Part shown: piece by piece, positions 35,267 to 47,790 of the stretch
Layout of the letters: every line of letters begins with the position of its first letter
How positions within the stretch are numbered: the first letter of the stretch is position 1
Source: Acestrorhynchus altus
Lineage: Eukaryota > Chordata > Actinopteri > Characiformes > Acestrorhynchidae
Direction: 5' to 3'
Length of the DNA stretch: 64,000 nt
Assembly (NCBI GenBank): GCA_034509495.1
Contig: CM067522.1
Coordinates: forward strand, 3,591,256-3,655,255
Position numbers and translations under genes: made by a program
The notes under the pieces: generated by a model
What the model was told of the DNA's origin: nothing
The model's input: the letters and a program-made list of their open reading frames with translations, nothing else
Databases searched by the model: none

Positions 35267-38200
35267 GAGAGAGAAACAGAGAGAGAGAGAGAGAGAGAGA
35301 GATTTTTAGTTATTGAGGGAGGCGGGGTTACTGGGCAGAGAGAGATCCTATGCAGTAAAGCAAAAATCAGCAATGTCCAATTTCCAGGGCTAAAAGCAAC
35401 TCTCTCTACAATGAAGCCTGAAGAGCAAATTGGACAAAATGGCAACAACTGGAACCATTCCAACTTAGACATTTTGCAGTATTACAGGCAACCCTTCATT
35501 AATAAAGCTGACCTTTACTCCAGTGAGCTCCTGAAAGCACTGCAAACATCATTCTCTTTCATTTATACATGAATGTGAGTTATAGCACCTCCTGGTGGCA
35601 GATTCAGACCAAATTTGGCATGTTCTGTCAGAGCGAAATCATGGTGGTTATCCACACTCAGAGTTCAGCCCTACAGTGGAAGTGAGGCTACAGCTGTGTA
35701 ATGCTGTTCAGTGGTGTGCGTCTTCCTGTGGGCCAGCAGAGCAGGGCAAGCTTACTTTTAGACGCTCCAAGGCAAGTGCTTTAATTAAACCAAGCTTCCT
35801 TTAAAGCTCACTAGTTATTAAGAAGACACTTCGTACCGTAAAAGGAACCGGTAAAGCACTCTTACCCAGTGGACTTATCGAAAAAGTACTTCCTTTCCAC
35901 GGCACGTTTTTCCAGATCAGCCAGGGAGGAGACGGAGCTGTAGTCTTCCATTCCATCAAACACGCCACTCTGTCGGTTGTAGATGTCAGATATGACCTGG
36001 AAGATCGTGTCCGGCGGGTAGCAGAGCCCTAACAGAGCCCAGTCCCCCCTGTGAGAGCAGCACATTAGCACACAAACACACGGTCATGTTCCTGTGGCCT
36101 GGTTTTCTGAAGTCACAGCCAAAATCACAGCCAACATCACTGCGAACATCACTGCGAGAGGAATTCTGTGAAGGCATTTCTGCTTAATCACTAAAGGTCT
36201 GTTGTGAATAAATATCATCATAAATATCCTATAAATAAGATCAGTCTGAAAACCCCTCAGGGTTCCATATAGGACTCCCAGTATAAACTGGTCGATACTA
36301 TCTTCACTACTGGTTTCAAAGCTGAAGATGGACAGTCCCGTGTTATTTTGGTCACAAGGTAAATAATGGCTAGATGGGACATGAAGTTACAAATTAGATT
36401 GAACATCATGAACACAGTGAACGTTTGCATGTGGATAAAAAGTGCCTTACATACACTATGTGGGCAAAAGTATCAGGACACCTGCTTGTTCACTGTTTTC
36501 TGAAATCAAGGTTATTAAAAAGAGTTTATCCTGCTTTTGGAGATAACCGTCTCTACTGTCCAGGGAAGACTTTTTTCCAGATTTTTTCTAGACCATTGCG
36601 TCGAGAATTTGATTGCATTCAGCATTAACAATTTGTGAGATCAGGATATCATCCCAGCTCATCCCAAAAGTACTGGAGCGTCATCATTCCAGAGAAAACA
36701 GTTCTGCTGCTCACCAGCTCAACACTGGGAGCTTAAAACCCCTTAGTCCATTCCTGGCCTTAGACATAACGTTGCAGAACGCGTTAGAAGGGGTGTCAAT
36801 AAACATATGGACAGTTTATCTTCATCTTTCCTCATTTTACACGAGTTTCCATGCTTGGAAAAACAGTGTCTAAATTTCCAGATTCTCCACAATGAGCAGG
36901 AACCCTGTTATTGGATCTATAATGGCATGTAATGCTTGGGGTCTGATGATTGCAACTAAAAGGTGTAGCCGTTAAGCAATCACAGTGGTTATGACATTCC
37001 ACAAATGAACAAACTCTACATCAATTCCAGACAAGAAATAAATGGACGCTGACTGCTTTTGGTCACAAATGATCATTCTGACAACAAATCACAACAGAAG
37101 AAAATGAAACCAATTTCACAGCTCACAAAACAAGGCCCTCGTTCATGTTTGAGTGAAATGAGCAGTTATAATTGGCCCATACAAATATTATATCAGGGGA
37201 ATCAGAATGTGTGTCTCTCCAGCCCATCACCCCACCCTACCTGCCTCCGCCCCCCCCCAAACGGAAAAGTTCATTTTCACAAATGCAAGTCTGAACCAAA
37301 ATCCAGAACAAAGGTTCTCACTGCTGTCTAACATTTCTACAAGCCACACATCTTCTGTGTGGGCTGCATCTGTGTATCCTAGACACTGATTGGTTTGTGG
37401 AGGGGTGCCCGTCTGACGCTGACGTGATGAGTTTGACCTTTTCAGGTGTTGTGCCGTATTCGGTCTCCGTGCCGGAACCTGACGACCTTTGAGTGCATGC
37501 ATGTCACAGCAGAGTGTGATGGAATAACATCAGATTCCTTTAGTTTCTGTTCATAAATAAGATACAGGAACAACGAGTGTAATCTCTCGCACCCATATTG
37601 CTGCAGGATGGGACGGATTTCAGGACAACGGTTTCTCATCTTCCGTTGTTTCATTTGTGACGATAGCCTGCCTCAACTTCCTGTAACTGGTCTGAAAGTC
37701 TAAACCGTCCAAACAAGTGTCTCCACACTGCAAATAAACTGGAACACAGTTCAGTTGTTCTGGACTGGGACCATCTCTTGCTGGTTCCTTTGTTCTGGGT
37801 CGTGGAAGTTTCACATCTGCTATTTTGGAACTATAACAATGCGTTAAAAAGAAAAATAGAAATAAGTAATGTAAGTAAGGAACCCCGTTTTCATGGTATG
37901 CGCCTTCTGAACGCTGAGGTGCTCGTTTCAGCTGTAGCTTACACGTCGAAGTTGACGAGTGACAGGACGATTTCTTTGGGCGCCTGGCCATTCCAGTGCA
38001 GCGTGTAACTCTTGCTCATCATCAGGACAGGCTGGTACTGCTGCGAGGGCACCCCCTGGCTGTTGATGCCTCTCAGTACCATTGGCCTGTCAGGGTACTC
38101 GTCCCTGATGATTGACAGGCTGAGGTTGGGCACACCCGCTGTCTTTATATACACCTGCAAAGAACAGAGGAGTAAGAGAGAGAAAGGCCATTCAAATCAG

Positions 38201-41200
38201 ATTTATAACAGTGGATGTATTTGCACTGAGCTACATCTATAACAGATGAGATAATATATCCACTAGGTTTTTGGAGCATTGCTGTGAGGATTGGATTGCA
38301 TTCAGCAACAAGAGAGTTCGTATGATCAGGACGTTGGATGACCACCGTCCTACTATCATTCCAGAACACAATCAGGGGCTTCAAACCTCTAGCCCACACC
38401 TGGCATTAGGCATGATGCCAACAGGTTCATGTTTATGTGCTCCAGAGAGTCTCCCTAGTCTCTACAGGGACTACACAAGATGTGTGTGCATTTACACACC
38501 TATGTCAGCAACTTAAACTAGCTGAATGCGTTCATTAGAAGGGATAATCAGTTGAGATATACAGTGCTTGTCCTTACCTGAGCATAGCGGCCACTACACA
38601 CAAACCCGTTCCACTGAGATAGGGACACACACTCGGGGTGGCGGATAAGGAAGTTGTCAGCTCTGGCCACATACGTGTCGGGGTAACCGCTGACTGAGCC
38701 GTCCAGGTCGTGAAAGATGGAGTTTTTATCACCATCCAGATCGTTGTCTTCAAACCACTGACCTGGCCGGCCAAAAAACGCACGTAGGGTGACCTAAGGA
38801 TACACAGGAACAGTAATATTCAGTCGAGAACCAGTATAGGACTGGTACTGGGACTCCAAAGGCAGCTGATGTTTAAAATCACATGGACTTTAAAACAAGA
38901 ACAAACATTTTCACAGAATTAATGGTTAATATTGATTCCTCCACTTTAATCTGCTCCTTCCTGCAAACACACTGTGATGATGATGATGATGATGATGATG
39001 TGAACTTTACAGCTCGGTCTTGTTGCTTTTTACCACGTTACAGCTGAACTGGGTTAGATTCCATCTGATTACCTTGTGTTCATATTTACACGTGATTCCA
39101 GATGTGAAGTTTGGGTAACCTTGGCCAAATGACATGTTCTGTAAGTCACCTGTAGTCAACCCAACACAAAACTCTCAGCGTGGCTTGTGCAAATGTTCAA
39201 TCAAATCAGGGTGAAAGGAGGAGAATAAAGCATGCAGAGAACAGACGCACTACAGTCTGTAATTATAGAACTACAAAGTGCTCCTGAATGGTCAGAGGAG
39301 CTGATAGAATACAGAGGACACGGAAAATAGAAACAAGAAGATGGTCATACTGTTATGGTTGATCAGTGTTTTCTTCAGATGTCTTGCTGTCACAGTTTGT
39401 TTGTCGATGCCTCTAAAGTCCATGTTTTTTGGAAAATTACAGGATAGAAGCCATGTGTACTGAGGTTTGGGACTTTCTTCTTTTGACTCTTCAAGGCAGA
39501 TGATGTTTGTGTAAGCAATGCTGCACAGTGTACCACCTTCCTAACTCAGCAGAAGTTTCATGTAGTTTCTTGGTGGCCATGTCGGGGTTTTGATTTGCCC
39601 TGACCTGCTAATCGGTGTCTGAAACCTTGTCATAAATAAGCCGTTTGTAAAGTTTAGGGTGTGAATTTTGTACAATTCTGAAACTCTGCCTGCATTGGAG
39701 ACCTTTATCAAGTTCAGACTGAAGGAGCTCTGCTGGTCTTTGTGTCCTGATGTTCTAAGGGGTAGACCTGGGTTTCTGTGAGGGACATTTAGGACAGATG
39801 TTTTTGAAAACATGATAATTTTAAGCTGTTGTTTAGGCCCTAGTTCTTAAATTACTTTCAAAAACAATTTTCCTGGTATCGTCGGTCCTTCCTTCCTGCG
39901 ACTGTTAAGACTCCACCACCAGCACTGCTCTCAGATACACACCCGTAACTCCACACTCTGTCAGAGATTTTCAATGTAGCGTGATGTGCAATAGTTCCAT
40001 CTCCCCACCTGACCTGTACTTTTTCTTTGATTTGTTTACTGTTTATAATGTTGTAGATACTATACTTTATCTATTTCTTGTAGCGAGTCCCTTGCTCTGC
40101 TTTAGCTGCTGTAAGAAGGTGAATTTCCCCTCTGCAGGACTAATAAAGGATTATCTTCTCATCATAAAGAGCTTTGAGGTGCTGTGAGGTGCAAAAGGTT
40201 GAAAACCCCCAGGCAAGACAACCACAGCTAGACTGTAGCTCATGTGTGCTCGTTTAGCCCCAACCTGGCATCCCAAAGACAAAGTGAAGAGGAGTGAGCT
40301 GGAGAACTTTGAAAGTTCCTCCTGAATAGCACAACTTTTGGCTCTAGACTTTGCACGATTCTTGCATCACTGTGGTGCTAGTCCCGGGAGGCCGTCTGTA
40401 TGCAATAACTGTGACTTCTAGGGTTTAATGAAATTGCTTTATAGGTTACGCCGATTCCCCTACGCCATCCTATGCCAGTAAAACCAGACGAAAGGGTACG
40501 TCCTCAAACAGGCCCCCTGCAGCCTGAGCTGAAGCTATTTATAAGCCCTGTGTGTGCTCCTCAATGAAAGACTGCTGTGCATCCAACATGTAATGAGGAA
40601 ACGGATCCGAAATGCCAGCAGACTCAGTGTTTGGCACCATTTTTCGAGGAACAATTCCACCCACTGCTGACCCACGAACTGAAGAAATGGCTTTTCCACA
40701 GCCCATGTGTTGGCTATTTTGTGGAAAACCCAACTCCTTCAAGTCAACAAAGTTTTGTCTCCTTTTACCACAACAGTGAAGGACATGATCAAACCCCGAG
40801 GCTCAAGTGTACTGCAGAGGCTGTCCAAAAGAAAAAAAAGCAGTGCATCTGGAGATGTTCTTTGGGTGCACGGTTCTGTTTCGAAGTTTACACACCCTCA
40901 TTATGGACAAGAGAATCATGGTGATATCAGGATTTCACTGATTCCTTTCAACTGTTCTTTCTACGAAGCAAAATGAGTTATAACACACATCTTTGTGGCT
41001 TGGATGTTCTTCGGTTGTTCCTGACCATCTAAACCAATGTCCTACACATGCTTTTTGGAACTGATGATCTTGGAATCTGCAGCTGTTTAGAAACAGCTCG
41101 TAGAGACATTCCTGACTTGTGTACATTTACAATCATTCTTCTCAGATCTGCATTTGATCTCCTTGGAATTTCCAATTGTGCTGTGTGTTGGTCAATCCAA

Positions 41201-41946
41201 AGCGTGCTGTCAATCAAACCCTGCTTTATGTTTGACAGAGAAGCTTCCAGCTGTAGCCAATCATGATCACTAACAGGAAGTTAAGAGGATGTGTCAAGTT
41301 AAAAGCCATTTTGAAACTTTCAGGACCACTCAACTGTTAACACCGCGTGACCTCCTCTACGAAAACTAATCCGGCTCTAAAAGGTTTTACGAAATAAATT
41401 CAATTCTTTCCCACAACATTCTACGAGTGTGTGGCTCCTAACCAATAACAGGCCAGTTTAATGAGAAAGTATTGTGAGAACAAGACATAAATGTATTTAT
41501 TTGTCTGCTGTAAACCTGAATAAAACCAAAGCTAATTCTTTAAATCCTCCAAATGATTCAGTAAATACAGTAAATACGTAAATTAACTGAACGTTAATCT
41601 AAAGTTAAAAAAACAGTAAATAAATATCTATAAAAATCCACAAATTAATAGACAAACTAAGATAAAGACAAAGGGAAACGTGAGAGCTAACTATACAAAA
41701 GATAAAGGTTATTAACAGCTGGGAAAGAAAAAACATGCACGGCAACAAACTAAACACAGGTGAACGCAGTAATGATGAGGTTGGATGAAGCCAGGAGAAG
41801 ACGTAGGAGGAGCCAGAAGAGGGTGGAGCTAGGGACACTGGGACGTCATTTTAACAGATAATTTATTTGTGAGTAAAACATGATCAAATAATGGCTTATT
41901 TGTGTTTTAAAAGGTAAAATTACTTTATTGGTAATAACACCTCATA

Positions 41947-42019
<73 letters not shown>

Positions 42020-43770
42020 AAACACTCACGCTGGGCAGGAAGGAGAGGCTGGACAGGTTGTTCCTTGGCGTGAGCTGCCAGACGTTTTTGAGGTTGAAGC
42101 CCACCGCGCTGGTGAAGCGCTCCGATGTTGGCATGTATGATTTGAAAGTGCTCCGGAATAACCGCACCGGCCCGTCGTAGATCTGAAAGCCACGGATGGG
42201 GAACGTCCTGCAGGCAGCACACACAGTCACACACCCAGTAAGTCCAATAAGATGGTACAGTGAGACACAGGGCTAAATAGATGTTTCTAATAAAGTAACC
42301 AATGAGTGGAGGTACAAGGCACGTGTTTCCAATAAAGTGGCCAGTAATGGGAAGCACAAGGTGGGTGTTTCTAATAAAGTGGCCATTTTGTGTTGGCATT
42401 GGCATTCCATCCTTCATCCCAGTGAGGCACTAAAGTGGGTTAAGCAGAGCTCGAGTCTCTAAACAGCTGCAAAACGGACCAATGTGTTGAAACCAGCAGT
42501 TGGCACCCGACACAGAAGAAAAACTCCATGGAAAAGTGACGAAAGCTGAGACGTCTCTTCACTCGGAGAGACATCACAATTACTACTTTCAATAATATGG
42601 GGAGTGTTGTGGTCGGCTTTGGTCTGGAAAAGTACTGGGTCATGAAACGTTGCTGAAGGGCCTCACACACCCCTGGCCTAGATCTGTGAGGTTTCTGGGT
42701 TGTCTTGCTACACTGCTCTTTTGAGGTCTGTCCACAGATTTTCAAAGACATTTCGTTTAGTACACTGTGAGGACCACGAGAAACCACTGACTCTTGAGGC
42801 ATTCTGTTGTAGATTTTGAGGTGTGATTAGGATTAGTACTCTGCTGCAGATGCTCCTCGTCTTTTCATGTTTTATAAAAGACTGTGTGTGTCCAGAGTGT
42901 GCTGCTATGTATTTTCTTCTATTCATACCTCTACTGGTAAAAGGTTCTCTCTGCCACTGGCTGCAACACAAACCAAAATTATGATGGACACGCCCATTAT
43001 GCTTAACATTTGGAGTGGTGTTCTTTTCAGGAATTCCTGCATCCAGGTTTGTTTTTATATAGTCTTAATCCATATGAATCTACATTTTTAATAAAGATTT
43101 AGTCCTAACAAGATGATTAAGACCTGAGACTTTGGTAAATCTGATGCTTGTTAAAACGATTAATATCTAATGTACGTTCGCGTCCTTTCCTATGACAGGT
43201 TTATGTAGGTGCCGTGTATCCTTACGAACGCAGCAGTTTCGGTAACAGTTCACTAAAGGTCAAAGTTGTTCTGTAGTCCATCTTCCTTTTTGTCCAACTT
43301 AAAACAAATAAAAGTGACCACCAAAGTTAGTCTTCATCACCAGCTTTCACAGGCCAACATTTACACAGCTGGACACCATCGTCTGTTGTGTAGCATTTTA
43401 CACCGTAACTCACTTGTTTCTGGGCAGTGTTCTCATCTTGCCGTCCACTCCGCCGACACCCCAGTATTTGTTCTGTCCTCCATTAGAGCCACGATTCTTG
43501 CTCTCCCCCACAAACAGAGACTCCGACACCTCCTGGCTGGAGCCCACGTCTTTAGGGTAAGTGCCATCGCTGCGTGCGAGAAGGCAAAAAAGCGAGAGAG
43601 CAAATAATCATTCGGCTGCTTCATTAATCACGGCTCGAGGGCAGGAAGAGATAAGTCAATGTTTGCGGACAAAACCAAGCCTATTAAACTTCCATATAAT
43701 CATTAATCAGATGCAGACTATTGTTAGAGAAATAAACAGAGGTTTGCTCTGCTAAAAAGCTCACAGCACA

Positions 43771-43802
<32 letters not shown>

Positions 43803-45830
43803 AAAGCAGTACCTTGCAAATGACAGTCCGACACCATTGTCTGCAAAGCTGTAGAAGCAAACAAACAGTCGTGTGTTATTTGTGCATCAAAAAAATCGAA
43901 ACCTCTACAAACCAGTCCGCTTATTTCCCCCTTCTACCCTAGAACCGGGTTTGGGAAAGGTTGGTGTATTTCCTTTCAAATGTTTACATGCCTTTAAAGT
44001 AAACAATGCTGTATTGATATAAGGGGCCTAAAACTGATACCCAGATGTTGTAGAACATTAGAAGACCGAATGGTCTCCATCACATATGTTCTAACATTGT
44101 TAGGTAGCTAATTAAGGTAATTATACAATTAGGCACTGTAACAAGGGCTTAATGAATGAAGCGTGGTAGCGCATTGGATGTGGGTATTGAACCCACAACC
44201 TTGTGATTGAACCAGTGCAGCTTTGCCGATACAGACACTGAACCCGTAACCCTGTGACTAAACTGTAACACCTTAGGAGGTCGAGGTATTGAAGCCACAA
44301 CCCTTTGATTGAACCACAGTAGCTTAATAAACAGGGGTATTGAACTCACGACCCCCTGAGAAACCATGGCAGCTTTGCAAAGGTGTTTTGTGCCCACAAC
44401 AACGTGAATGAAGTGTGGCAGCTTAGGAGACTAAGCTTACTTAAGACTAAGTTTACTTGCATCTTCTCTGTGAACACCAGACACTGTATGGTTTAGTTCA
44501 ATTCCATCAGCAGCTCGTCTGATTTACCTTAATGAAGGATTAATTAGATAAATAGGGTGCTAGATATGAACTGGCATTTTTGCCAGGGTTCTCTAAAGAT
44601 AATCCAACTTTGCTACAGTAGGGAAGAACGTATTTGTGGGTGGAGCATAAGGTCACTTATAGACAATGACGCTTGAACTTACCCAGAATTCTGTATGATG
44701 ATGTCACCGCCGCGTATCCAGGCTCCCAGGTCATTGTTCTTGAAGGAGATCAGAGTGTCGATGAGGGCAGCTACTCGTGGCTTGGTGGGGTCAGAGTCCT
44801 CGTGGGGGCGGAACCTGAAGTATGGTAAGAGAGCAGAGAGAGAAACACATGAACTGTAACCTAGAAAGCCTATAGTCCCACAACATGTTTCTACCACCAC
44901 CATGCTTGACGGTGTTCTAGAATCGGACCTTCATCTGACCACAGATTTTTCTTCTGAAGGCTTTAACTTTGTCCAGGTGGTTCAGCTGCTACATTAGTCG
45001 AGCTTGAAGGGTTACTTTCTTGAAAGACAGTCTCATAATCCATGCTGATGTAAAACGTGCTTAAATGTAGAGAGCAACACTGGTGTTCCAGAAGCTTCCA
45101 ATCCAGGGCTGGTGCTTTGGTGGTTCTTGGGTCGTTCCTGACCATCCAAATCAATTTCCTCTCTGCCTAGAGTGACCGCCAAATTGGATCCACCTCCCAA
45201 TAACTTGGACTTGCATAGAGTTGTTTGAACTGAAGATCTCGGGAATCTGCAGTTATTTACAAAGTGAATCAAGGACATTGCGGACTTGTGATGCACGTCT
45301 CAGACATGTAGACAGTCAGATAGGCAGACAGGCAGACACACAGAAAGTCAGACAGGCAGACAGTCAGACAGGCAGGCAGGCAGACAGACACACAGACAGA
45401 CAGACACACAGACAGACACACAGACAGGCAGGCAGGCAGACAGGCAGGCAGACAGACACACAGACAGACACACAGGCAGACACACAGGCAGACAGACACA
45501 GACAGACAGACACACAGACAGACAGGCACACAGACAGGCAGGCAGGCAGACACACAGGCAGACAGACACACAGACAGACAGACAGACACACAGACAGTCA
45601 GACAGGCAGGCAGGCAGACACACAGACAGACAGACACACAGACGGTCAGACAGGCAGGCAGGCAGACACACAGACAGACACACAGACAGACAGGCAGACA
45701 CACAGACAGACAGGCAGACACACAGACAGTAATCTTAGCACACCGAGAATCCATATACACTGTATAGATGTGCTGTCAGTATCAATTCGTGTTATGCAAA
45801 ATATCTCTGACTAAAGTAATGTGAAACTCA

Positions 45831-45908
<78 letters not shown>

Positions 45909-46050
45909 TTGGCCAGTCAGACAGGAGGCTTTAAGGCTTTTCCGTTCACACACACTTGTTCCACAGTGAACAAGCTGAGAGGAAACTCCATCTCCACTGA
46001 TGTGTTTTCACTGTAAACAGAATCAGACTCTCTAGGGTACACACACACAT

Positions 46051-46100
<50 letters not shown>

Positions 46101-46144
46101 CAAGCTATCCCATTCCCCTACTAAAATTAGGTTTGGACTACACG

Positions 46145-46184
<40 letters not shown>

Positions 46185-47740
46185 AGTGTCAGCCTGTGGA
46201 TTACAGGTTACAGTTTATCGGTTCATGTATAACATTCAAATGAGATACGATCTGCATCTTCAAGTGAGATTACGTTGGATATTTCTGACTCTTACTGGAG
46301 CTTTTTCAGGGTTTTTTTTTTCAGGGAGTTCTTTCTGTTTTTTCTTCAGGAGGTAAAACGATGCTCAGTCTGGTTAAGGTCTGGTGATTTAGACAGATTT
46401 GGTCGGACTAAACCCTTCCAGACAGACTTCTGAATTCATTATGTTGCTACTTCAAAGAGATACGTCATTAATAAAGATGGTTGCAGTTCCATATAAGCTC
46501 CAGCAGTGATATTAACTCCACTATGTTTGACAGATGAGCTTCTAAGTTCTGGATCACCACATCCTTTTGTTTCTCCACACATTGGCCTGGAAGTTAATCG
46601 TGGTCTCACCAGTCTATTAAAGTCAGTTCCAGAAGAGTGGCTTTTTTCTTTCCCTGCAGTTTCAGTCTGGGTCTGATTCTTACTGCAGATCAGTGGTTTG
46701 TGGTTATGTTTGATATGGCCCACGTGTTTCTGCTCGTAAAGTCTTGTAGAATCTGTCGGTGAGAATGCTAACCCCCCTCCCCCACCACCACCACCACAGA
46801 TCTCTCAACATTTCTGGCATTTACTGCTGTGGTTTTCCTTGGCCGAGGTGGTCGATGTGTGGTTGTTGGTTCACCGATTGTTTCTTTCTGTTTCAGGACA
46901 TGCAACGTTGTTGTTTTGGCCAGACTCAATGCTTGTGAAATCTCTCTGATCGTTTTTTTTCTTTGTTTCTCAGCTTGAAAATCCTCTGCTCTGATTGGTT
47001 TATTCTTTATATTATATATTTTTACAAAAATTAACTCTTTACAACAAAAGCCAGAGCAGACGTTCAGAATTACCGTATTTTCTGGACTATAAGCCGCTAC
47101 TTTTTTTCCACACTTTAAACCATGTGGCTTATAATGAGGTGCAGCTTTTTCTTCTTATATATGTTATTTTCCAGGGTGAGGCTTATAATCCGGTGGGGTT
47201 TATAGTCCAGAAAATACGGTACTTATTGTTTTAAACAATCAATCTAATAGGACATACTGGGGCAAAAGTAACACAGTCACTTCTTTAGAAACACCTATTG
47301 TTTAGTTACAGACTTTAGTCCATTTTCTGTGCACAGATTAGGATCAACCCTTTTGTCCCATTCGTGATTGGTCAGTACACATACACTACGCATCAGTGTC
47401 ACAGTAGGTTGAGGGTTGATCCACCACCCAAAAATATCCAACAGGGGGCAGCTCTGTGGTCAGAATCTCACAAATCATGAAGGACTAGAATCTTGACTCA
47501 ACAAAATAGGCTAACCTGGCATTATTGTCCAGGCAGAGGTATTCACGAGGGTCTGTGGCACTGGCGTTGGTGGTCTTCACTCCTTTGTCGATGAAAAGGC
47601 CTGCCTGAGACAGGAAAAGGAGTGGTCAGTATGAAACCAGGTAAGGAAACCAAGTGAGGGAAGCATGTGATTTGTGTACACACAGCAGGAATGTTTTTTT
47701 AAATGCGGTCACTGAAACAGAGGACTATTATGAAGAGCAT

Positions 47741-47790
<50 letters not shown>

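Noticed and set aside
41920..42417. 165-codon minus frame
   Set aside because: A chance read-through from the 42-bp repeat through intron, part of exon l and the CA repeat; the true coding part is exon l only.
44160..44425. CRISPR-like repeat array
   Set aside because: Units are contiguous and diverged, with no unique spacers, and the DNA is eukaryotic.
45221..45814. 197-codon plus frame and several 75-163-codon minus frames through the CAGA array
   Set aside because: The array has period four and lacks stops in any frame, so the frames are produced by the repeat alone.
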